DNA of 64,000 bases, from assembly GCA_011319805.1 (NCBI GenBank), contig SJRY01000002.1:1-64000 (forward strand), written 5' to 3'. Of this stretch, positions 36,401-48,100 are shown in pieces (the stretch's first letter is position 1; each line of letters opens with the position of its first letter). The translations under genes and the position numbers were made by a program. Under the pieces are notes generated by a model. The model ran no database searches, was not told the DNA's origin, and saw nothing but the letters and a program-made list of their open reading frames with translations. The DNA comes from Macrocybe gigantea. Lineage: Eukaryota > Basidiomycota > Agaricomycetes > Agaricales > Callistosporiaceae.

Positions 36401-37697
36401 CATCGCCGGAGGACAAGAAAATCCTCGTGGAAACGCTGAAATCTCTCGGAGAAATTGTAGGCGTGACGGGCGACGGGACGAATGATGGGCCTGCGCTCAA
36501 GACCGCCCACGTTGGATTCTCGATGGGTTTGACGGGCACCGAGGTGGCGAAAGAAGCATCAGACATCATACTCATGGACGATAATTTTGCTTCAATCGTC
36601 AAGGCCATCGTCTGGGGACGATGCGTGAACGACGCAGTCCGCAAGTTCCTACAGTTCCAGGTCTCAACAAATGTGACTGCTGTCGTCATCACGTTCGTGA
36701 CTGCTGTTGCTTCGGAACAGGAACAATCGGTGCTTTCGGCGGTGCAACTGCTGTGGATTAATATCATCATGGATACGTTTGCTGCTTTGGCACTGGCTAC
36801 GGATCCTGCGAGCGAGGCACTTTTGGATCGATTGCCGGACAAGAAGACGGCGCCGCTGTTCTCGGTGAACATGTACAAGCAAATTCTCTTCCAGTCTATC
36901 TATCAAATCAGCATAGTTCTGATCTTCCACTTCCTTGGGATACGTATTCTCGGACTTCATCCTGACCCGAATTCAAGGACGTCGGTCAAGCATGCCCGAG
37001 CAATTGTCCAGACCTTCGTCTTCAACGCTTTCGTCTTTGCACAGATTTCTAATTCCGTCAATTGCAGAAGGTTGGATAGGAAACTCAACGTGTTCGAAGG
37101 CATTTTGCGTAACAAGTATTTTATTGCTATCACGCTTATAGGTAACGATTTTGCACCGAGTCCTGATAACCACACTGAGCTGTTTCATGGTTATGGTCTT
37201 TGCAGAAATTTGTGTGCAAGTCCTGATTATTTTCATCGGAGGCGATGCGTTCCATGTCACTCGTCTTGATGGGCGTGAATGGGGCATTTCGCTTGCGCTC
37301 GGAGCTGTTTCTGTCCCTCTGGGTGCTCTGATTCGCCTGTTGCCGAATGCCTCATTCGAGAGACTGTTAGGCCGTCTTGGGCTTCTTGAAAGCAGGCCTG
37401 TCCTTCCGTTCGCCAACATTCAGCACGAGGATCGCTGGACATGTGCTATTTCTGCAGTTCGTGAAAGCCTCAAGACTTTTTCCAGCATCCGAGGTGGACG
37501 TGTTCGATCTTCACATTTCTTCACGAACAGCCAGGACTCACCTCCTATCACGATGTATGTTTTCATCTTGTGATTTGCTGAGCGCGAAGCTGAGAGCAGT
37601 TGGCAGTCCTTCGTTGCTGACTATGGTTCCAACACTGATGTTCAGCACCGCCGCGATAGGTCACGCGACTGATCCTCCAACCGACTTGGTTCGTTAG
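33448..37697 (+). CDS. PMCA-type P2B Ca2+-ATPase (PMC1-like), copy 2
   Basis: Calcium pump paralogous to 13346-18033. The start is ATG 33448 (MPSSVKHSNAYISSP), giving the SYESIPSS motif shared with copy 1. An intron 33562-33612 (GTTAGT...TGCCAG, phase 0) removes an apparent in-frame TGA at 33586. Motifs: TADELEF, LQLMWTAFQDRVLV, SGATGESDAI, VAVPEGLPLAVTLALA, CTDKTGTLTQND, KGAAEILSKKC, GDGTNDGPALK, WINIIMDTFAALALATDP. The N-terminus is much shorter than that of copy 1 and lacks the Lys-rich stretch; the C-terminus also ends sooner (stop TAG 37695-37697, after ATDPPTDLVR). All introns correspond in place to copy 1. Core protein identity is very high while the N-terminal domain has diverged strongly, pointing to duplication followed by conversion or strong constraint of the core. 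Confidence 0.92.
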
Positions 37698-38938
37698 GTG
37701 CTGTTCGCAGCGTTGCATGAAGCGACGAGTGTTTCGCCAGCATAGCATAAGACCCCCTATTAATGGTCACGAAGGAGCCATTTAGTTCCAGGACTCAGCA
37801 CGCCAAACGACAATTCCCGGAGAAAAGGATGGCGGACGGGGACCCGTTAAATACCCACCACAATGCCTTCGTCCAACGCAGAACCACTTTGAACAATCCT
37901 AATTCCTGTTCCCAGTGCTGAACGGTAACCGCGCATGCCTAAAACTCGTTATATCCCGATTTCTTGGATGCAAGAAAATAGGACCATGATAATTTGTCTT
38001 AATGACTGCAAAAACAGTGAACCGATGTAATCTGGTGTCGCTCTGGTTTATCTAGTCCCCTACCTTCGGATGGTCGACGGCTCGTACGGTCTCCGCTGGT
38101 AGCGTTGATGACAGGGCTGCTAATGATAAGGCTCTAAGTCTTGCTCATTTTGCTCGCCCGTAACAGATTATTCGAGACACGATCTATTCCATATAGAAGC
38201 AAGAGTTCCAGACTCGTCAAACTCCTATTTGCGTTAAAATCAACTGTCTTAGAAAGCATACGACTTGATGAGCATTGCTTGCAATGACACAGCTTCGATT
38301 GATCTTCATTTCTCGCCTCTGCGGATAGAATCTGGTTGAGAAGCTTGGCAGGCCGCAGGTTCAATCCGAAACGCCTTCTATGGTCTTTATTGGCCCAAAA
38401 GGGGTTTAATGAAAGGTGGGCTGTTCCACGCTGCTTGCTTCTTGTCCTGCCTTTGCTATATCTGTCCAGCATAATGTTGACACATAACATACAATGGTGT
38501 GAAAACGGCAGAAAAGATGCGTCACACTGAACAGCGTGAAATGGATTTACATCAGAAGTCCCTGGTGCTACCATCTCTGAAAAGCAACATCAATCATGAT
38601 CAGCCAGCGAAATGAGTTCAAAGGGAGCGCGACTTTGCGAGTCATGTAACATTGTATCATTGACAACCCTTTGTGCTGCAAGTTTCTCGGCTGTCTAAGA
38701 AATACTGGTGATCAATGCCTAATTTTTGTATGGATCAAGTATCGATCTATCAAGGCTCCTTTTGATCTCTATGAAGAATATCTGCAACCCATTGCACGAC
38801 CTAGGCTTGCCAAATGTCATTGCTATGAGATTGTCTGTCTTCTTTCTAGTAGGTATTGCTTTTGGGAGGATGTTACTGAGTTGCTTGATCTTGTTAATAA
38901 TTTTGATGACTATATCTTTTGCAACATAAGCAGCAGAC
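37698..38938. other. Intergenic, no gene recognised
   Basis: 1.2 kb between Ca2+-ATPase copy 2 and the solo LTR of family A. Only short frames without similarity. Composition becomes more AT-rich to the right. The five bases before the LTR (38934-38938) are CAGAC. Confidence 0.45.
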
Positions 38939-39190
38939 TGGAAAGCATACACCTGTTTGTATGCAAACACTCAGGAAGCGAACCAGAAGCAAACAAGACC
39001 AAGGTGTGGATTGTTGAGAGCGAGAGAAGGTACAGAATGAGCAATGCGTGTAACGAAGAAGGGAAGATGGGGGAAAAGGTCAAAGGTAGGTATGTCCTCG
39101 AGCTGCCTATATATATCGTCCGCGAACCGATGACGTACGTGTTGAGCCATGTGACCGCGATGATGATGTAAGCCTAGCGACGGGCTTACA
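38939..39190 (-). repeat. Solo LTR of family A (reverse orientation)
   Basis: 252 bp. On the minus strand it begins TGTAAGCCC and ends GTGTATGCTTTCCA, matching the LTRs of element A at 43384 and 49310. It contains the TATATATA box (39109-39116). No internal element sequence adjoins it. Its flanks differ (CAGAC left, CTGGG right), so it has no direct target duplication; they match the flanks of element A after inversion (see findings). Confidence 0.92.
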
Positions 39191-39875
39191 CTGGGCTGGC
39201 ATGTCATGCTTTTCATGTCCCCAACTTGATGATTTTTTTGTGGAGTCAATTTGTCACAAATATGCATGCAAAAGTGTTTGATCTAAAGCCAATATGATCT
39301 ATTTTACTGCAAAAATGCTTTTGCTGAGTTCTGAGGCACAATCAGCACGATACAAAAGGTGATTGGTACAAAATTGGCAATCCTGAACTCTTTGCTGGCT
39401 CAATCTCGTCTGCTGGTTGGTAAAAAAAGTCTGGATTTTTTTCTACACATAGATAACCTATAGAATATGATCAGGTTCAAGTTTTAGACCTATCGGATGC
39501 GTGGAGGAGGAGCCAGAGTCAAGTGTATCAAGGCATGACAATGGCCAAAACACTGTATCGGGAATTTCCATTAGACGCCCTGGGGAGGGCTTCGGCTCGC
39601 AGCGGAGTCTGAAATCCCAAGCACGCCCGTTGGGTGATAACTGTCACTTCAAGTCCGAACTTGCTGAACACTTTCATCTACCTGCGTTAGAAGCTTCAGT
39701 ATGGACCCAACGAGTGACTTGTGCCGCCTTTTCCCTCGTTTGTTCCACACTGACCTGCATGTTCTTTAGCTCTTCCATTCACCGACGAGGAAATGGCGGA
39801 AGCTGGTCTTCTGGGCGAAGGCGAGTCCCTTAGTCATTTCGCGCGTCTATGCCACACTTACCATCTATCTTGTAG
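39191..39875. other. Intergenic, left part of the inverted segment
   Basis: Upstream of the protease-like gene. May hold its promoter and a first exon (an open stretch 39700-39830, plus, with a candidate ATG GAC CCA ACG at 39702), but no splice arrangement joined convincingly. Confidence 0.4.
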
Positions 39876-41825
39876 ACGTTTCTACTCTCGTTAAACAGGC
39901 CGTGGAGACTATGAAAGAACATCCTGAGCTCTTGAGTGCGTTCTTTAGTTTTTTTCCGCTTCTATACCACACTTACCACCTTCCTGCTAGATTTCTTTTC
40001 TCTCTTTGTCCTGGAGTGCATCGATTACAGGGGCAAGCACAATAGTCCTGGCTCACCTGTCCCCCCCCGGGCCTCCTCCCCGACTCTCAGTGAGGCCTCT
40101 AATCTCTCCGCACTCACCATCTCCACTGACGTCACCGATATCACCTCTCCCCTTATTTCGGATTACGAGAGAACCACCTTCTACAACGGTATCACATCCA
40201 GCGGCGACCATCCGGAGCTCTTCTATCGCTCAGATCTTCTTACAAATCCATTCCCCGTGCCCAGGGGCAGACATGCCACTCTGCCTACGAAGTCCGCTCG
40301 TCCAGTCTACAACACCCCGCTCAATGCTTGCTGGGACACTGTCGCTCCGAAGATTGTCGCCTTGCTGAAAAACCAGAGTATTCGATACTCGGCGATTGAT
40401 CCAGTTCGTTTCTTCACCCACGGACCACCGGGAGAGGAGGAGAGGGGAAATCTCGGACCCGTGACGATTTGGATTGCGATTCATCCCGGCACCACCACAG
40501 TCGAGGCAGTGCACGACGCCTCCTTGGGCATCCTCGAGCTTTTGAAGGCCAATGGAGTCGAGGATGCGGTGGTTGAATGGCGCGAGGGTGCCCCCGAGAA
40601 GCTGTCAGGTCCTGCCCTCCTCCGCGTTGTCAATGACACCAACCCTACCCACTATGTCCGTCGTTTCCTCACTGCTGCCCTCGGCATGCCCATTGCTCCC
40701 GCGACGAAGGAGGACGATGACGTCCAAGGTAGCGTTGCCTTTTTCTTCCACGAGAACAGAAACAAGAAGGGCACTCCAGTCGACACGGTTCTTGGTGTTA
40801 GTAACTGCCACGTTCTCAGCAAGAATACCACCGTCGACTACGAGTTCAAGGGGCATGGCGCACGCGCCGAGGACGTTCGAGTTAACGGATTCCGTCGCTT
40901 CCAGCGGGCCCTTGAAGAGATCAAAGACTGCATCGGTGGCCACGCAATTGACGCCGACCGCTTGGCCAGGGATATTATCGCGTTGGAGGCGAAGCCGAAG
41001 AGCGAGGACCCGGAAGAGGCAGAAGAGCATGTGGAGGCCCTAGTGACTAAGCGGGCACAGTTGGCCAAGGAAAAGAAGGACATCGACACACTAGAAAAGT
41101 TCTACAAGGAAGTCAACAGCCAATGGAGCGACATTGAGCGGCGCAGCATCGGCTACGTCCATTGGGCTCCGAAGATCTCAGTCGACGTCCAGGGTCGCAA
41201 ATACGCTAAGGATATTGCAACGTTCGTGGCTGATCCGACGAAGTTCAGGGCCCAGTTCAAGGGCAATGTCGTCTCCTTAGGTGCGTTTTCACTCATCTTT
41301 CATATTTGTCTCGTCTAAACAAAATGACCTCATTCAGGATCCAAGTATACTGCCAAGCAGCTTACCGACTTTTTCTATCCCCAGAGTGGTGGTAGGACTA
41401 CGTTCAGGTTCCCCCCGAATGGGGAGCTTAGGATTAATGGATGGGTCACGCGCGAGTTGCTAGCCAATCCTGACTGCCGTGACAGCAACGGCGAGCCCTG
41501 CCTTATCGTCATGAAGGACGGCAACACCACCGACCTTACCGTGGGATGTTACGCCGGCCTCGAGTCCTACCTCTGCGATGATCTCGGCGTCGAGTCCATC
41601 GAGCTCGCGATCTACAATTATGACAAGCTGTCCAGTCCGTTCTCCGCCAAGGGGGATTCAGGCTCCCTGGTCTTCGATGGTCAGGGTCGCATGGTCGGTA
41701 TCCTCCATTCTGGGATGCCCAAAGGCAGGTCTAAGCATGTTACTTATGCCACGCCTGCCTGGTGGATTGTCGAGGAGCTCAAGAAAAGATATCCGTACGC
41801 TGACTTCAACCGCACCTCTTTCTAA
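39876..41825 (+). CDS. PA-clan (chymotrypsin-like) serine-protease-like protein
   Basis: Hypothetical basidiomycete protein with a trypsin-fold core. In the C-terminal half VLGVSNCHVLS contains the likely catalytic His and AKGDSGSLVFDG the catalytic Ser (GDSG), followed by RMVGILHSG. The Asp of the triad could not be placed with confidence. Between the His and Ser regions lies an insertion of about 100 residues that is Glu/Lys-rich and probably coiled coil (EALVTKRAQLAKEKKDIDTL). The N-terminal half has a Ser/Pro/Thr-rich stretch (TSPLISDYERTTFYN) and a globular part. Exons: 39876-39935 (VSTLVKQAVETMKEHPELL), 39992-41280 and a last exon from about 41340 to stop 41825. The true 5' end is unresolved. 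No signal peptide seen. Role unknown. The gene lies wholly inside the segment inverted by the LTRs. Confidence 0.7.
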
Positions 41826-43383
41826 ACACAACCAACATCTTCGGCTCCCGGCTCTCCCATCTCCACGCCCCTTCTCCGTATACGACTCGTTTGCTTTCTT
41901 GGCGCTCGTTTATCTGTTGGTCGGTTATTCGTGTAGGCAGGTGCTCTTATCGTTGGACGGCTGTAAAGGTTCGTATCTTTCTTCTGCCTCACAGTTTCGG
42001 ACTTGTAGCTGACGCTTTTCAAGCCTGATTGGGGGAAAAGATACGGGGTTGTTGGAGGCACCGTGCCTGCATGAATATTTGCGTAGAAGTTGCACAGCTT
42101 CTTCACAATGTTCTGAATGACCTGGAACTTGACTGTGAGGTCGTTCACCTCATTCGAGGAATTACCGAATGAGGAGAACGCCAAGCTGAGATAGAAGAAT
42201 GGTACACTGTAGATCTCGTCATAGAAATACATGAGTCCAACCCTCACCATGAGGAATCGGCATAGACATCAGAAAGTCCACGTGATAGTGCCTGCGTCCT
42301 CCCGTGAAATAGACTGGTCTGCCACGTACCGCTGCTTCTTATCTTTGGAGAAGAAGATCGGCTAGTAGGGTGTGCTCAAGATCTAACGTGGATACGATAT
42401 TTATTTACAAGGCATGTTCAAACGTTGTCAGAGATAGTTTCGCTAAGTATCTATCTTGGTCTTTATAATGTTAGTTCTTTTGATGATCTCTACTGCTCAT
42501 ATTTCGCACAGACTGTGTTGATATCTATTGTCCATATGCGTCTGATACAGGTTCGTTAAGCAGGAAGACGGAATACATTTTCTATTGATCATGCCTACAG
42601 CATATAGTAGCGAAGGGAGCCTACAATTTCTCGTTCTTGGCCGGGAGAGCACGAGGTTCAGAATGATAAAATTAGCCGAGGGTGACGACGCGGCAACAAA
42701 GAGAGACGATTGGCGGGTGGGCAAACGCGCGCCCGTACTCTATGATTTTCGGGCGCTTAAATACACAGTTTGTACTCTAAATTAGTAAATAAAAAATTTC
42801 TTCCTTTTATTTTAGCCAGCGGATGGCGGCGGGCGCAGCATCGGCATGACAAGTGACATTGGCGTCACGGTCGTATTCCGACACAGAATACATATGAAAT
42901 CAACTGTCTGGGGTCTTCTTAATCCACACATCCCATTGCGACCCAAACTCCTCCCTGGGCACTGCATCCTAGCACTTCAACTATTTAATCTATTTACTGT
43001 ATATAAATAGCTGTTTATATTTAATTATACTGTTTAGTTTACTCCAAGCTATATTAGAGAGTAAACTGTTTTATAAACAGTAAGTAGATTGATGTTGCCT
43101 GAAGGGGCACTCAATGCCAGCATAAGGCTATAGCCTGGGCAGCTCTGCAGAAAAACAAGACCACATCAATTCCTTGACATCCAAAACATGGTGTGCCTGG
43201 CCTGCAGTCCCTCTTGGCATAGCTAAACCAATCAGCTTAATTGTAAAGTAAGCACTAGCAAGTAAGAATATTTCTGGCCATTCTGTCTCAATGCATCACT
43301 CAAAAATTGCTCATTCTTCAGCTTCTTGATCTTCTGTCTAAGTGTCACTTGGATACTCTGCTATTGATTTCCCGCTATGTCTG
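41826..43383. other. Intergenic, AT-rich, right part of the inverted segment
   Basis: No gene recognised. Contains an imperfect AT-rich inverted repeat at 42988-43089. The last five bases (43379-43383) are GTCTG, the left flank of element A. Confidence 0.45.
42988..43089. repeat. AT-rich imperfect inverted repeat (MITE-like)
   Basis: About 102 bp. The left arm begins ATCTATTTACTGTATATAAA and the right arm, reversed, begins ATCTACTTACTGTTTATAAA; inner arms share AGTTTACT. It could fold into a long hairpin. No second copy was seen in the window and no clear target duplication, so a miniature transposon is only a suggestion. Confidence 0.4.
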
Positions 43384-43610
43384 TGTAAGCCCATCGCTAG
43401 GCTTACATCATCATTGTGGTCACATGGCTCAACACGTACGTCATCGGTTCGCAGACATACCTACCTTTGACCTTTTCCCCATCTTCCCTTCTTCATTACA
43501 CGCATTGCTTGTTCTGTACCTTCTCTCGCTCTCAACAATCCACACCTTGGTCTTGTTCGCTTCTGGTTCGCTTCCTGAGTATTTGCATACAAACAGGTGT
43601 ATGCTTTCCA
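43384..43610 (+). repeat. 5' LTR of element A, lacking its TATA segment
   Basis: 227 bp, TGTAAGCCC to GCTTTCCA. Compared with the solo LTR and the 3' LTR (252 bp each) it misses 25 bp around 43453, the segment that carries TATATATA and GGCAGCTCGAG. Confidence 0.9.
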
Positions 43611-43624
43611 CTTTTTTTTGAACA

Positions 43625-45145
43625 ATGACTCACACGTTCCACTCCTACCTCGTGCTTGCCCATTCCCCCGAGCTCTTTTTCACACTGAGCACCAGATCCC
43701 ATCATCGCGCTGATTGCGCTGCAGAGTCTGCACAACTTCAATCCACTTTGGCTGAGGCTACGAGCGAATCGCTCCCTTCCCCATCCCGCTCCTCCTCCTC
43801 GACTTCTTCCAGCACTCTTGTTGTGCCGAACCTCATGGAACCCATGCATATTGTGACCTCAGACCAGAATCCCTCCAGTTCTGGTACTGCTGAAGCACAT
43901 ATACCCACTGTCTGAGTCCACCCGCCTTCCGATCCCCTTCAGATCCCCCTCAGACTCTTCTCCATCTCATTCGCCTCCGCCTAGTACTGCCTGCCCGTCC
44001 AGCTCTTCAGACTCTGATTCAGATAGTCCTCCTCAAAAGAAAAAGATTGTAAAGCAGGTTAGCAACAACATGGCCCCCCAAGTAGCTGAATGCATCTGTA
44101 ATGGCTCCAAGAAACCCCTACTGTCATCGCTGGCGAGCTCACTCCTCGCGTTCTGCGTGAGTTCGAGCTCGCATGCACGAATTATTTCGCACAGAAGTCA
44201 GTCGCCAGTGCTGACCAAGTTGGGTCTATCTTGGGCTGCTTCGAAGATATGCAAATCGAATCGTGGATCGGTGCCTATCACACCCGTCTTACTATACTGT
44301 CCTTCTCCGCCTTCATGAATGAACTCCGTCTAGTCTATCTGCCCACCGGCTGGGATAATGATATCAGGCGCTCGCTGCGCACCACCTTGTTGATACCGAA
44401 AATTAACTTCTAGAACTGGGCGAATGACAGAATCAACGAGAACATTGTTCTGGCTGGCACCTCTTCTCATGAGACCGCCAATGCTCTGCGTGCCACTCTT
44501 GACTCCTTGCTCAACAACGAGCTCCGTCAAAGGTGCCAAGCGGTGGGTATTGACTCCAAGGTTACTGCCACTGTTGATCCTATCATGAACACAGCCACCG
44601 GGGATGCTAGATTGCACATGTGGTTGGAAGAAGTACGCAAAGTCGCAGATGCCCGAGCCTTCAAGTTCAAGTGTGCCTGCAATGCTGCAGAGGAAGTAAA
44701 CCATGCCAACAAACATCCTGCTCTCTCCAGCCTGTCCCGCAACTCGAACAGTGCCGCTTCCTCACAGTCGAACAATAACAATGCTGCCTCGTCGTCTAAA
44801 CAGAACTTCATTCCCCTTCCTAGATTGACCGATGCTGAATGCAGCTTGCTGGGTAAATATGATGGCTGCATGAAGTGCTGCAAGGGGTATGCCGGGCATT
44901 TCTCCAAGAATTGTCCAAACGGTTTTCTGGACGGCACTTCGTACAAGCCCCTGACCGAGAAGCAGATGCTTCACGACAAGGAATGTCAGGGCTCTCGAAG
45001 CTCCAAACCAGCTCGCGTACCACCCAACAGTCTCAACCCATTGCTGCAACATCTGCCACCATCACGGAGGTCTCCTCTGATGACAAAAGTCCTGTTGCCA
45101 TCCTCGGCAACGGTTCCGAATCCGATGGTTCTGATGCCAACATGA
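43625..45145 (+). pseudogene. gag of element A (broken)
   Basis: Capsid/nucleocapsid polyprotein remnant. From about 44110 the frame reads a Ty3 gag (ELTPRVLREFELACTNYF, FEDMQIESWIGAYH, VYLPTGWDNDIRRSL, NALRATLDSLLNNELR), followed by a nucleocapsid knuckle GCMKCCKGYAGHFSKNC with the C-x2-C-x6-H-x4-C spacing seen in many mushroom Ty3 elements. Breaks: TGA at 43913 (probably from CGA), a Ser-rich section in another frame at about 43925-44100, and TAG at 44411 (probably from CAG, in NF*NWANDR). It overlaps the start of pol, which continues in another frame. Confidence 0.85.
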
Positions 45146-48100
45146 GTATTCCACTGTCTACTGCCTATCTAAAGTGGGAATGTGCCGTATCTGGTCCACT
45201 TTCCAATGAACCGATAACAGTGACTGGCATCCTCGACACAGGTGCACACGTTGTTCTCATTGATGATGAATTAGTCTCTTGCCTCGGTTTACGTCGTCGC
45301 CATCTCTACAAACCTCTCCGTTGTTCCATCGCAATGCCTGGAAATGCCTCTGCCTCAGCTTCTCAAACCTTGTCTGAATATGTACATCTCGCAGTTTCTT
45401 CCGTGGACAATAGTTGGCACTCCTTGCCCGTGAAAGCCTTGATCGTACCAAAGCTCTGCACATCTATTCTTTTTGGTCTACTGTTCCTGTCCTGTAATAA
45501 GATTGTAATAGACACCGAAACATGTACAGCTATAACGAAAGACAGTAATTTCAATTTGTTGAACCCGCCCCGTCTGATAAAAGCAAAGAAACCTAAACAG
45601 TCACCACCGGCACAACATCGGGCAAACATTTTGCTGGCCCAAAAGGCTGCACAATTTAAGGCAGCTACTCTAGCTGAGCTGGTTGAGAAGACAACACCGA
45701 CACTGAGTATGGACTGCCCTTCACATGTTGTTGCTGCATTGGTGAAGGAACATATCGACATTCTTGCTTATGAACAGCACTTGTAGAAACTGGACAGAAA
45801 TGTGTGCACAGAATTTAAAGACATTTTCGATGCTATTCCTCATGCCGATGAGCTGCCCAGTACCGTTGTCGCAGGCATCAATGTAAAAGATGCATCGAAA
45901 AGGATAGCAACATGCACATATTCCTGCCCATGCAAATACTGTGAGGTGTGGAAGATGTTGATCCAGCAACATCTAGATACTGGCCATATCTGCCCTTCTT
46001 CATCCTCTTCTGCGTCACCGGCCTTCATCATACCGAAAGCTGACCCGATGGTACTGCCATGTTGGGTGAACGACTACCGACAGCTGAACGAGAACACGGT
46101 AATGGACAGCCATTCCCTGCTGCAGATAGATGACATTCTGGCAGACTGCGGCAAGGGTAAGATCTGGTCCAAAATTGATATGACAAACAGTTTTTTCCAG
46201 ACCAAGATGAGACTGAAGGACATACCATTAACTGCAGTATCCACCCCGTTCGGGCTGTACGAATGGGTCGTGATGCCAATGGGACTAAAGAACGCTCCTG
46301 CTATCCATCAACGATGGGTGACAGCGGCTCTACATTCCCTGATTGGTCGTTGTTGCCACGTCTACCTGGATAATATAGTCATCTGGTCTGACTCAGTGGA
46401 GCAACACCAGGCTGATGTCAATGCTGTGCTTTCCGCACTCCAGGGCAACCGTTTGTACTGTAATGCTAAGAAATCCAAATTTTTCCAGACGTCGATCGAT
46501 TTCCTGGGCCATCACATCTCTCAGGCCGGTATCGAAGCCGACAGCCACAAAGCACAATGAGTACTCGATTGGCCAACACCGGACTGCGCTAAGGACGTTC
46601 ATGGTTTCCTAGGACTTATCTGTTACCTGTCTACCTTTCTATCTGGGATCACCAAGTATATGGTGATTTTCGATATGCTCACTTCGAAGGACGCGGAGCA
46701 TTGTTGGCCGGGTTGGCAGACACACCATCAGTCCACGTTTGACAAACTGAAAGAGGCCGTTGTATCTCGTGAATGCCTCACGACAATCGACTACAGTCTG
46801 ATGCCAGAATACAAAGTGTTCATTACGACTGACGCTAGCGACTACCAAACGGGCACGATACTATCCTTTGGTCACACTTGGGAAATGGCATGACCCATTG
46901 CCTTTGAATCGCAGTCTCTAAAAGGTGCCCAGCTCAATTATCCGGTGCATGAAAAAGAACTGCTTGCGATTATCTGGGCCCTCACCAAGTGGCGCACGGA
47001 CCTGCTCGGTATTCCGTTTGTCATGTACACTGATCACTGGACGCTAGAAAATTTTCACAAGCAATGGGACCTAAGCCGCAGGCAGGCCCGTTGGATGGAG
47101 TTCTTGTCGCAGTATGATTGCAGGGTGGTCTATGTACAGGGCAAGGACAACCCCGGGCCAATGCCCTCTCCTGAACAATATTTCCAGTACAGCCAGATAG
47201 CACAACTGCCGAAGAGATTGCCAAGCCTCCGTTTCACTGGATGGAACATGATGACGAGGTGATCGCCTGTATCGCTGCCGACTGTGACACGATTGTTACA
47301 GACATCGCCCAAAGGACCATTCATTTTCTTATCTTATCTTTCCCACATCCCTTATCTTCCCCATCATGTTGTGCAGCGCGCAGCCATCGAGTCATCCCAC
47401 TTCCCTAGTCATCCTGAGTCATCTCCTTCCAGTCTTATTCATCCGCAGTCCACAGCATTGTGCAGCCCATAGTCCGTGCTCGAGTACTGTAATGTATATA
47501 AGGACTCCCAGATGTACCAGTAGCGCTAGGCTTAATATTCCATTTGCCATCGTCTTAAATCTCTCTTGCACTTAGTCTGCCCGAGTCCTTTAAGATTCAT
47601 CTAGCCTAACAATGATAGGTGTCGTGGCGGCGCTCGCGAGTGAAGTGCTACCCATCCCTGGAGATGCCGCAGATATCGCCGAGGAGTCATCTATTGTTGC
47701 TGATCCCAAATTCCTCCATTTGATCAGGGACGGTTACAAGAAAGACAAGTGGTGCCAAAAGATCATCGAGGCTTCTCCATTACCGGATGGCACCACACTC
47801 ACAAATGGCCTGCTGTATGTCGGCGGGCAATTGGTAGTCCCACAAGTACCACATATCCGTGAAGAACTGTTCAGACTGGTGCATGATGTTCTCGGGCATT
47901 TCGGTTTCGAGAAATCTTATGGCTCACTGAGGGACTCCTTTTATTGGCCGAACATGAGATGCAACTTGGAACGCACATACGTGCCCACGTGTGCTGATTG
48001 CCAATGAAATAAATCACCTACAAATAAGCCTGCCGGGCCGCTTCACCCCTTACCGATTTCCGACAACCATGGGGACTCCGTTGCCTTGGATTTCATTGGA

